DNA of 22,265 nt from Candidatus Woesearchaeota archaeon (GTDB lineage Archaea; Nanobdellota; Nanobdellia; Woesearchaeales; UBA10200). The stretch spans positions 1-22,265 of the forward strand of contig JACPBN010000045.1 in assembly GCA_016180275.1 (NCBI GenBank), in the 5' to 3' direction. The translations under genes were made by a program, and so were the position numbers. Positions within the stretch are counted from its first letter, which is position 1, and every line of letters starts with the position of its first letter. Under the pieces are notes generated by a model. That model was not told where the DNA came from, searched no databases, and was given only the letters and a program-made list of their open reading frames with translations. Below are positions 1 through 6,485 of this stretch, one piece after another.

Positions 1-189
1 AAAAATGGGATTACAAAAATAATAGGGACTTTTATACAGACTGAAAAGAATAAGCCTGCAGAAGCTTTTTATACTGATTTTGGATTTATATTAGACCGAG
101 CAGAGAATGGCAAATATACATACTATCTTAATATAGGGCAAGAAAAAGAGATGGAAATACTTGCAGAGGTAATAGAATGGAAACGCTAA
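1..189 (+). CDS. FkbH-like HAD-family protein, C-terminal fragment
   Basis: This frame is open from the window edge to a TAA at 187-189, so only the last 62 residues are present. They include a GTFIQTEKNKPAEAFYTDFGF segment preceded by an N-G-I-T-K-I-I stretch, resembling the extreme C-terminus of FkbH-like HAD-IIIC proteins, where a GNAT-like domain ends in G-T-[YF]-x-P-T-x-K-N...FY...GF. FkbH-type proteins take a three-carbon unit from 1,3-bisphosphoglycerate and load it as glyceryl thioester onto an acyl carrier protein. The next gene is an ACP whose start overlaps this one by 13 bases, which supports the call and suggests translational coupling. The catalytic HAD half lies outside the window, so activity cannot be judged. 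A stand-alone GNAT acetyltransferase is the main alternative. Confidence 0.6.
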   Translation, partial: KNGITKIIGTFIQTEKNKPAEAFYTDFGFILDRAENGKYTYYLNIGQEKEMEILAEVIEWKR

Positions 190-419
190 GAGAGATTGTT
201 GCAAGAGTATTAGGAATAGAAAAACAGAAGCTAAATGATGCATCATCTCCTGAGAATATGAGCTCATGGGATTCATTTAATGCACTTATGCTTGTATCAG
301 AACTGGAGAAGAATTTCAGCATTAAATTTACGATGGATCAGGTGATGTCTGTGAAGAATTACAAGGATATAAAAGACATACTAAAAAAGCTTGGTGCTAC
401 TAAAGGAATAGATGACTAG
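177..419 (+). CDS. Acyl carrier protein
   Basis: An 80-residue acidic helical protein of typical ACP size. The phosphopantetheine attachment motif W-D-S-F-N-A-L is at residues 31-37, with Ser33 as the expected attachment site at the start of helix II. Downstream, E-L-E-K-N-F-S-I-K-F matches the conserved helix II end and loop. The N-terminal helix carries the I-V-A-R-V-L-G-I pattern of ACPs. It overlaps the FkbH-like gene upstream and is followed by a MaoC-like dehydratase, an SDR and a holo-ACP synthase, so it probably holds a short acyl or hydroxyacyl chain that these enzymes act on. It could be a dedicated carrier for a glycan acyl group rather than for bulk fatty acid synthesis. The family call is secure; the acyl substrate is unknown. 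Confidence 0.88.
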   Translation: METLREIVARVLGIEKQKLNDASSPENMSSWDSFNALMLVSELEKNFSIKFTMDQVMSVKNYKDIKDILKKLGATKGIDD

Positions 420-491
420 TATTTTGTATTGCGGTGATAAAAGAGAAATTATCAAATTTGAGAGTATGCTATCATGCAACAGGAGAGAAAA

Positions 492-929
492 ATGCTCAAG
501 CTAAATGATCTTAATTATGAAGATATAAATGTGGGGAAAGTATTTAAATTCTCAAGGATTTTATCCTTAAAAGATATAGATAATTATGCAAAGCTGACAG
601 GAGACTTTAATCCTCTGCACACTGAAGAAGAATATGCAAAATCAACGAAGTTTAATGGCAGGATTGCACATGGCATGCTAGCAGCAAGCTTATTCTCATC
701 TTTATTGGGAATGATATGCCCTGGAAAAAAGAATTTATACCTTTCGCAAACATTAAATTTTAAAAAGCCGGTGTATCCAGGCAATGAATTAAGTGTGCAA
801 GGAACGATAATCAAAAAGATAGACAGCATCAAGGCAATAGTAATAAGAACAGACATATTTGCAGGGAAGGATATTGTGTTAACTGGTGAGGCAACAGTGC
901 AGATTTTAGAAAGCAAAAATAACAGATAA
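492..929 (+). CDS. MaoC-like (R)-hydroxyacyl dehydratase / enoyl hydratase
   Basis: A single hot-dog-fold protein of 145 residues (from the chosen start) matching the MaoC/PhaJ family. The catalytic segment is T-G-D-F-N-P-L-H-T followed by F-N-G-R-I-A-H-G-M-L. The Asp and His of D-F-N-P-L-H are the expected catalytic pair (residues 38 and 43 from this start). Enzymes of this family reversibly dehydrate (R)-3-hydroxyacyl thioesters. An ATG at 474 gives six more residues, but an AGGAG at 481-485 sits six bases before the ATG at 492, so 492 is preferred. It lies 72 bases after the ACP and 44 bases before an SDR, which fits work on an ACP-bound chain. No condensing enzyme is visible in the window, so how the chain is elongated, if it is, is unknown. 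Confidence 0.85.
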   Translation: MLKLNDLNYEDINVGKVFKFSRILSLKDIDNYAKLTGDFNPLHTEEEYAKSTKFNGRIAHGMLAASLFSSLLGMICPGKKNLYLSQTLNFKKPVYPGNELSVQGTIIKKIDSIKAIVIRTDIFAGKDIVLTGEATVQILESKNNR

Positions 930-973
930 GCATATATTTACTATCACATGATTCATCAGAATAAGTTATTCAA

Positions 974-1774
974 ATGGAAGAGTGGGAAAATGATATGGTG
1001 AAAAATAATAAGGCAGATAAAAAAGTTGGTTTGATAATAGGCGGATCAGGCGGCATAGGATTTGAGGTAGCTAAAATCTTATCCTATGATGATAAAAACA
1101 GCTTAGCACCTAAGAATAAGATATGTCTTACTTATCTGTCAAATGAAGCAAAGCTAATAGAGAAGATCAAAAAAGCAGGAATGCAAGATGCTGAACTTTA
1201 TAATATGGACTTAAGAAATGAAAATGGCATAGCACACATCATAGGCAATATACTTAAGAGGCACAGGAAGATCGATTATGTTGTTTACAGCGCTTCTCCA
1301 AAAATAACACATAAAAAGGCATTGGATCTTGCCTGGAGTGAATTTCAAGAGCAGATAGAGGTTCAGGTCAAGGGATTGTTCAGTATAATAAAAGCTCTCT
1401 CGCCATTAATAACCCAGAATCACAGAATAAGATTCGTAATCCTGCTGACTGAAGCATGCATCGGAAGCCCGCCTGCACTTTTATCTTATTATGTGACTGC
1501 GAAATACGCGCTGATGGGGTTTGTTAAATGCATGGCATTGGAACTAGCCAATAACAACTGCACATTTAACATGGTTTCTCCTGGAATAGTCAAGACTGAG
1601 TTAATCTCAAATTTTCCGCCTAAGCTGATAGAATTAGCTGCTTATAAGAACCCTATGAAGAGGGTCGCTGAGCCAAGGGATGTGGCAATGGCAATATGCT
1701 TCTTATTATCAGATGATGCAGATTATCTTAATGGCGTAAATATCCCTATAAACGGCGGCGGTGTTCTTGTATAG
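974..1774 (+). CDS. SDR-family reductase with atypical active site
   Basis: A 266-residue short-chain dehydrogenase. The nucleotide-binding motif G-G-S-G-G-I-G is at residues 23-29 and the catalytic Y-V-T-A-K at 173-177; the C-terminal S-P-G-I-V-K-T-E and N-G-V-N-I-P-I-N-G-G-G are typical of FabG-like enzymes. Two features depart from the family. The usual N-N-A-G is replaced by Y-S-A-S (105-108), and the position 13 residues before the Tyr, normally the catalytic Ser, is Glu160 (with Thr159 beside it). Position in the ACP/MaoC cluster suggests a 3-ketoacyl- or enoyl-ACP reductase. The altered active site leaves substrate and direction open. A TATA-like stretch lies at 932-940. An in-frame ATG at 995 is an alternative start. 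Confidence 0.8.
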   Translation: MEEWENDMVKNNKADKKVGLIIGGSGGIGFEVAKILSYDDKNSLAPKNKICLTYLSNEAKLIEKIKKAGMQDAELYNMDLRNENGIAHIIGNILKRHRKIDYVVYSASPKITHKKALDLAWSEFQEQIEVQVKGLFSIIKALSPLITQNHRIRFVILLTEACIGSPPALLSYYVTAKYALMGFVKCMALELANNNCTFNMVSPGIVKTELISNFPPKLIELAAYKNPMKRVAEPRDVAMAICFLLSDDADYLNGVNIPINGGGVLV

Positions 1775-1807
1775 CAACCGAGAACTAACTGTAAATGTTC
1801 TCAATGC

Positions 1808-2143
1808 CTAACGCACCATAACTGCAAACGCAATGGCTAATGTATCTGTATGAGAGATGCTGCACATTATTTTGTGATTGATCTTTTTTTTAATTTTGAC
1901 CTGAAGCTTTCCTGATGCCAGACTGCAGATTTCTATTGACTTAAAATGTATTTTTTTAGGATATGCCTTGATGATGGCCTCTTTTGCGCAAAAACGCCCT
2001 GCAAAATGAATATATGGCTTATCTCTAAAATTGCAATACGCTATCTCATTTTTGGTAAATACAAGTTCCATAAAATTTTTATCACTACAGATTTTTTTAA
2101 ATCTTGCTACTTTTTCTATATCGATGCCTATGCTCGCAACCAT
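1808..2143 (-). CDS. acpS: Holo-[acyl-carrier-protein] synthase
   Basis: A small (111 residue) AcpS-type 4'-phosphopantetheinyl transferase, which moves phosphopantetheine from coenzyme A to the Ser of an apo-ACP. Diagnostic motifs are G-I-D-I-E near the N-terminus (Mg-binding Asp8), F-T-K-N-E-I-A-Y-C, and F-A-G-R-F-C-A-K-E-A-I-I-K-A with the second metal-binding acid at Glu55. Length is close to the usual ~120. An upstream in-frame ATG at 2152 adds three residues. The start at 2143 is preferred because M-V-A-S-I-G-I-D-I-E matches the family's usual N-terminus and a TATA-like box lies 22-30 bases upstream. It is convergent with the SDR and is the obvious activator of the ACP at 177. Confidence 0.92.
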   Translation of the reverse strand: MVASIGIDIEKVARFKKICSDKNFMELVFTKNEIAYCNFRDKPYIHFAGRFCAKEAIIKAYPKKIHFKSIEICSLASGKLQVKIKKKINHKIMCSISHTDTLAIAFAVMVR

Positions 2144-2164
2144 AAAAGTCATTAGTTGCAGGGG

Positions 2165-2173
2165 ATATAAATA
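2165..2173 (-). promoter_or_regulatory. TATA-like box for acpS
   Basis: On the minus strand this reads TATTTATAT, located 22-30 bases upstream of the acpS ATG at 2143. This is the spacing expected of an archaeal TATA box for a leaderless transcript. It shares a 134-base divergent intergenic region with the promoter of the DegT-fold gene. Confidence 0.45.
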
Positions 2174-2219
2174 GTTTTAGAATATTATAATCATAGAAGA
2201 GGTTAATACCATAAAAAAG

Positions 2220-2228
2220 TTTATAAAT
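2220..2228 (+). promoter_or_regulatory. TATA-like box for the DegT-fold gene
   Basis: TTTATAAAT, about 50 bases upstream of the ATG at 2278. A start site about 26 bases downstream would leave a leader of roughly 28 bases, containing GAGGGT at 2261-2266 as a possible but rather distant ribosome-binding site. Confidence 0.4.
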
Positions 2229-2277
2229 TCAGATGTGTGCAGTATGTGTTAAATCATGATGAGGGTCTGATCACAGC

Positions 2278-3513
2278 ATGAAAAAGGCAGAAAAGATAGA
2301 TTTTCAGATCGGTGTAGGCGCAGTGAATATATCTGAGAAGGCTAAGAAGCTTGTCAATCAGGCACTGAATAATAATAGGCTGAGCTATGGCAAGTTTTCA
2401 CAGGAATTTGAATCTAAGTTTGCTGCACTGCACCAATGCAAGTTTGGCATAGTATGCAACAGCGGAACAAGCGCACTTGAGATAGCAGTTGCTGCCTTAA
2501 AGGAATTAGGAGCATGGAAAGACGGAGATGAGATTATAGTTCCTGCAATAACCTTTGTTGCGTCAGTAAATGTGATATTGCAGAACAATCTTACTCCTGT
2601 GTTTGTGGATGTTGATAAATATATCTACAACATAGACCCTAAAAAGATTGAAGAATGCATCACTCCTAAGACAAAAGCTATCATGGTGGTCCACCTATTC
2701 GGGCATCCTGCAGATATGAACCCTATCATGAAAATAGCCAGCAAATATAACTTAAGGATCATAGAAGACTCGTGCGAGACTGTATTTGCAAAGTATCAAG
2801 GCAGATCAGTAGGCTCATTTGGGGATATAGGGTGCTTTTCTACTTATGCCTGCCATATTGTTGTAACGGGAGTCGGCGGCTTGGCTTTGACAAATTCAGA
2901 TGAGGCTGCAGTAGTGTTAAGAAGCTTAGCCAATCACGGCAGGGATAATATCTATATCTCTATAGACGATGACAAGAATAAGAGCAAAGAATCATTAAAG
3001 ATGATAATGAAAAGAAGATTCTCATTTATAAGAAAAGGCTATAGCTACAGGATAACTGAGCTTGAAGCAGCTTTAGGAGTTGCCCAAATGGATAACATTG
3101 CAACAAATATCGATAAAAGAAGAAAAAATGCAGATTTCCTGATCAATAACCTAAAAAAGTGGGAGAAATTTATACAGCTTCCCACAATCTTAAAAGGCAC
3201 AGAGCATTCATTTATGATGTTTCCTATCGTCATAAAGCAACCGCAATTCCTTGGGAAACCACAACAGCTTGCCAACAGAGATGAGCTGACATTTTTTCTT
3301 GAAGAAAATAATATTGAGACAAGGCTTATGCTTCCTCTAGTAAACCAGCCATATCTTAAAAAATTATTCGGAGCTGGCCTTGAAGAGCGTTATCCGATAG
3401 CTAAACATATAAATAATAACGGCTTTTACATAGGATGCCATCCTGAATTAGGAGAAAAAGAGTTGCAGTATATTGCCCGCAAGTTTGATGAATTTTTTAA
3501 CAGGATTAAATAA
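2278..3513 (+). CDS. DegT/DnrJ-fold PLP enzyme, predicted sugar 3-dehydratase (Lys-to-His)
   Basis: A 411-residue DegT/DnrJ/EryC1/StrS-fold enzyme. N-S-G-T-S-A-L at 61-67 contacts the PLP phosphate, and I-I-E-D-S-C-E has Asp164 for the pyridine nitrogen. The F-S-T-Y-A-C-H-I segment puts His193 where sugar aminotransferases have the Schiff-base lysine. The same Lys-to-His change defines the 3-dehydratases ColD and RfbH (E1), which remove the 3-hydroxyl of a 4-keto-6-deoxy sugar. The cysteine cluster that binds [2Fe-2S] in RfbH is missing, so a ColD-like mechanism, with no separate reductase, fits better. GDP-mannose 4,6-dehydratase follows directly and would supply the GDP-4-keto-6-deoxymannose substrate. 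The C-terminal A-K-H-I-N-N-N-G-F-Y-I-G-C-H-P matches this branch. The family is certain; the dehydratase role is a strong inference. Confidence 0.8.
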   Translation: MKKAEKIDFQIGVGAVNISEKAKKLVNQALNNNRLSYGKFSQEFESKFAALHQCKFGIVCNSGTSALEIAVAALKELGAWKDGDEIIVPAITFVASVNVILQNNLTPVFVDVDKYIYNIDPKKIEECITPKTKAIMVVHLFGHPADMNPIMKIASKYNLRIIEDSCETVFAKYQGRSVGSFGDIGCFSTYACHIVVTGVGGLALTNSDEAAVVLRSLANHGRDNIYISIDDDKNKSKESLKMIMKRRFSFIRKGYSYRITELEAALGVAQMDNIATNIDKRRKNADFLINNLKKWEKFIQLPTILKGTEHSFMMFPIVIKQPQFLGKPQQLANRDELTFFLEENNIETRLMLPLVNQPYLKKLFGAGLEERYPIAKHINNNGFYIGCHPELGEKELQYIARKFDEFFNRIK

Positions 3514-3625
3514 AGATTTTAATTATATGATAAAAAAATAAAAGATATAATAACGGTGAAATAATATAATAATATAAAAAAATCATGAAAATACTAAACT
3601 GATAATCCTAAAGATAAATAAAAAA

Positions 3626-4666
3626 ATGAAAAAAGCGCTAATAACAGGAATCACTGGACAAGACGGCTCTTACCTAGCTGAATTTTTGCTGAAGAAAGGA
3701 TATGAAGTCCATGGCTTGGTAAGAAGAAGCAGCTATTTCAACAGGCAGAGGCTTGAGCATATATATAAGGATAAAGAGCATAGAAATAAAAAATTATGCC
3801 TTCATTATGGGGATATGACAGATGCAAGCAGCATCTATAACATCTTGTCTCATGTAAGGCCTGACGAAATATATAACCTTGCAGCCCAAAGCCATGTCCA
3901 ATGCTCATTTGAAGTTCCTGAATATACTGCAAATTCAGATGCTCTCGGCGTTCTAAGATTATTAGAGGCGATAAAATCATTGGGATTAAAAGATGTCAGA
4001 TTATATCAGGCATCTACAAGTGAATTATATGGTGCAGCAAAAGAAGTTCCACAGACAGAAAATACGCCTTTTTATCCGCGCAGCCCATATTCAGCAGCAA
4101 AATTATATGCGCATTCAATAATCATCAACTACAGGGAAGCGTATAATCTATTTGCCTGCAACGGCATACTGTTCAACCATGAGTCTCCAAGAAGGGGAGA
4201 GAATTTTGTGAGCAGAAAAATATCTCTTGGGGTTGCAGGAATCAAATTAGGCCTTAAAGACAGATTATCTCTTGGAAATCTTAATGCCAAGCGTGATTGG
4301 GGATATGCAAATGACTATGTTGAGGCAATGTGGCTCATGCTTCAGCAGAAAAAGCCAGAAGATTATGTGATCGCAACAGGAGAGACACATTCAGTCAGGG
4401 AGTTTACAGAAAAGGCTTTCCAAGAAATTGGAATAGTTATCAAATGGACAGGCAAGGGATTGGACGAAAAGGGAGTAGATGCTAAAACAGGGCGAATATT
4501 AGTGGAATTGGATCCAAGCTATTTCAGGCCAACTGAGGTTGATTTTTTATTGGGCGATTCGTCTAAGGCAAAGAAAGCTTTGGGTTGGGAGCCAAAAGTA
4601 AAGTTTAATGAGCTTGTAAGCATGATGGTAGATGCAGACGTCAAGTTCCTGCAAAATGCCCATTGA
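3626..4666 (+). CDS. gmd: GDP-mannose 4,6-dehydratase
   Basis: A 346-residue extended SDR converting GDP-D-mannose to GDP-4-keto-6-deoxy-D-mannose. The N-terminus carries T-G-I-T-G-Q-D-G-S-Y-L-A-E-F, the GMD form of the Rossmann glycine motif. The active site has S-T-S-E-L-Y-G (Thr131, Glu133) and Y-S-A-A-K (Tyr155, Lys159), each one residue short of the E. coli numbering. F-N-H-E-S-P-R-R-G and R-D-W-G-Y-A-N-D-Y-V-E are also characteristic, as is the C-terminal R-P-T-E-V-D. Length is normal for the family. It sits between the predicted 3-dehydratase and an epimerase/reductase, so the product is probably channelled into a GDP-deoxyhexose for surface glycans. The ATG at 3626 begins right at the conserved N-terminus. 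Confidence 0.95.
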   Translation: MKKALITGITGQDGSYLAEFLLKKGYEVHGLVRRSSYFNRQRLEHIYKDKEHRNKKLCLHYGDMTDASSIYNILSHVRPDEIYNLAAQSHVQCSFEVPEYTANSDALGVLRLLEAIKSLGLKDVRLYQASTSELYGAAKEVPQTENTPFYPRSPYSAAKLYAHSIIINYREAYNLFACNGILFNHESPRRGENFVSRKISLGVAGIKLGLKDRLSLGNLNAKRDWGYANDYVEAMWLMLQQKKPEDYVIATGETHSVREFTEKAFQEIGIVIKWTGKGLDEKGVDAKTGRILVELDPSYFRPTEVDFLLGDSSKAKKALGWEPKVKFNELVSMMVDADVKFLQNAH

Positions 4667-4732
4667 ACGCGCATTAAACCAAGATGCAGATAAATTTTCA
4701 ATGAGATAAATTTAGTCTGAATAAAATTCACG

Positions 4733-5710
4733 ATGAAAAGAATCTTAGTTACAGGAGGCTTTGGCTTTATAGGCAGCCATCTTATCAATAGATTGTCTGG
4801 CTTAGGCTATAAGGCAGCGTGCCTTGAAAAGACGTTGCCAGATAAAAAACTAAATAATGGGGCAAATAAACTCACTGGAGATAAATCTTCTCAAGCGCAG
4901 GTTATCAAGGCAGATCTCTCAACTCATGATCCATCCAAAGGAATATCAAAAAACTTTGATTATATCATCCATCTTGCAGGAAATGTCGTGACAGAGGATT
5001 TTATCAACGCACCTGAAATGCCATTTTTCAATAATATAAATTCTACATTAAATATTTTAGAGGATATCAGGTTGAATAATCCCAGCTGCATCCTAATATT
5101 TGCATCTACAGAAAAAATCTATTCTAATACCAATAAAAAATATGTGGATGAGAAAACAGCCATCTTTCCATCAGACAGCTATGCACGCTCTAAAATGATA
5201 TGTGAGCTATTGATCAGGGAATATCATGCTAATCATGGCATCAATTACATTATCTTCAGGCCTGCCAATGTTTTTGGCCATGGGCAAAAGCCTTCACTTT
5301 TTATCCCTTCGGTGATGTCCCAGATAGCAGCAGGCAAAAAGAAGATTAAAGTAGGCAATCTATCAGCATACAGGAATTTCATATATGTTGATGACCTTAT
5401 TGCAGCGTTTGTTAAATGCATTGAAGGAAAAAACAAGATATTAAACGAGACATATAATCTTTCAAGCTACAATCTTCAGATATCAGGTATTTTAGGTGCA
5501 ATCATTGCTCTGGCAAAAAAAAATAAGATCAGGGATATTTCTGTTATCCAGGATAGAACATTGGTCAGGCCATTAAAGTATGAGCCGTCTAGGTATGTTC
5601 TAAACACCGCAAAAGCCAGTAAATTATTAAACTGGAAGCCAAAATATCGCTTTGAAGATGCGCTCAATAATACTTTTTTGCATTATCTTGGTTCATTAAA
5701 TCAAAATTAA
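4733..5710 (+). CDS. NAD-dependent epimerase/dehydratase, extended SDR
   Basis: A 325-residue extended SDR. The Rossmann motif T-G-G-F-G-F-I-G is at 7-14, H-L-A-G-N at 80-84, the active site has A-S-T-E-K-I-Y (Ser125, Thr126), and the catalytic pair is Y-A-R-S-K (Tyr150, Lys154). F-R-P-A-N-V-F-G and R-N-F-I-Y-V-D-D are family signatures, and the C-terminal L-N-W-K-P-K-Y-R-F-E-D-A is the common ending. It acts on a nucleotide sugar. After gmd and a predicted 3-dehydratase it could be the 4-reductase or 5-epimerase/4-reductase that completes a GDP-6-deoxy- or 3,6-dideoxyhexose. Sequence alone does not separate this from a UDP-sugar 4-epimerase. A loosely TATA-like AT stretch lies near 4705-4713. 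Confidence 0.85.
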   Translation: MKRILVTGGFGFIGSHLINRLSGLGYKAACLEKTLPDKKLNNGANKLTGDKSSQAQVIKADLSTHDPSKGISKNFDYIIHLAGNVVTEDFINAPEMPFFNNINSTLNILEDIRLNNPSCILIFASTEKIYSNTNKKYVDEKTAIFPSDSYARSKMICELLIREYHANHGINYIIFRPANVFGHGQKPSLFIPSVMSQIAAGKKKIKVGNLSAYRNFIYVDDLIAAFVKCIEGKNKILNETYNLSSYNLQISGILGAIIALAKKNKIRDISVIQDRTLVRPLKYEPSRYVLNTAKASKLLNWKPKYRFEDALNNTFLHYLGSLNQN

Positions 5711-5721
5711 TCAGATTTAAA

Positions 5722-6402
5722 ATGATAACCGTCACTATACACCAGCCGAATTACCTGCCGTGGCTTGGATATTTCCATAAGATGGCAGATGCTGATATAT
5801 TTGTAATCCTTGATGATGCTGAATACACCAAAAATGATTTCTTTAACAGGAATAAGATAAAGACTTCACAAGGCTGGCAATGGCTTACAGTTCCAGTGAC
5901 GTTCTCAAAAGGCGATCTGATCAACCAGGTAAGGATAGATAATCTCCAGTTCTGGGCAAAAAAACACTGGAAATCAATCGAGCTGAATTATTCCAGGGCA
6001 GAGCATTTTGAAGAGTATAAGGATAACTACATCAAAATCTATGGGAAAACATGGACGAAGCTTGTTGACCTTAACATGGAAATAATAAGGCAGCTGATGA
6101 AGGACCTAAACATCAATACGCGGCTTGTTTTCAGCTCGGAGCTAAACATAGAGGGCAAAAGCACATTAAGGCTTGTTAACATATGCAAAAAGCTCAAAGC
6201 TGATAAATATATTGCAGGCCAGGGTGGAAAGAATTATGTTGATGAAGCATTATTCAGGAAAGAAAATATTGATCTGCAATATCAGGAATTCAGCTGCTCA
6301 AAATATAACCAGCAATTCCATGGATTTATGCCGTTCATGAGCGCAATAGATGCACTCTTTAATCTGGGCAAGGATGCATCTAAATTAGTTAAATCAGATT
6401 AA
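5722..6402 (+). CDS. WbqC-like family protein
   Basis: A 226-residue soluble protein of the WbqC-like family, recognised from I-H-Q-P-N-Y-L-P-W-L-G-Y-F-H-K at residues 6-20, D-I-F-V-I-L-D-D-A-E-Y, N-R-N-K-I-K-T, and W-L-T-V-P-V. The C-terminal G-G-K-N-Y-V-D-E and the Y-Q-E-F...Y-N-Q-Q-F-H-G-F segment complete the pattern. Members are common in O-antigen and other surface-glycan loci next to nucleotide-sugar enzymes, but their reaction is not firmly established; an acyl- or aminoacyl-transfer role is only a guess. It starts 12 bases after the epimerase stop and is almost certainly co-transcribed with it. Its placement beside an ACP module is suggestive if WbqC proteins use activated acyl groups. 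Confidence 0.88.
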   Translation: MITVTIHQPNYLPWLGYFHKMADADIFVILDDAEYTKNDFFNRNKIKTSQGWQWLTVPVTFSKGDLINQVRIDNLQFWAKKHWKSIELNYSRAEHFEEYKDNYIKIYGKTWTKLVDLNMEIIRQLMKDLNINTRLVFSSELNIEGKSTLRLVNICKKLKADKYIAGQGGKNYVDEALFRKENIDLQYQEFSCSKYNQQFHGFMPFMSAIDALFNLGKDASKLVKSD

Positions 6403-6426
6403 TTCAATTAATAAAATCAGATTAAT
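6391..6426 (+). repeat. Short tandem direct repeat at a gene end
   Basis: The 13-base unit AAATCAGATTAAT occurs at 6391-6403, spanning the stop of the WbqC-like gene, and again at 6414-6426, a period of 23 bases. A related partial sequence lies upstream of the WbqC-like gene near 5710. It may be a minor duplication in AT-rich DNA with no function. Confidence 0.5.
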
Positions 6427-6485
6427 CAAATCTAAAATATAAATTATATTGTAATGGCAGATTATAGATATATTATAGGTATACT

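Noticed and set aside
2278..3513. Ordinary sugar aminotransferase (perosamine or similar)
   Set aside because: The Schiff-base lysine is replaced by His193, so transamination is unlikely. RfbH-type E1 was also set aside because its iron-sulfur cysteine cluster is absent.
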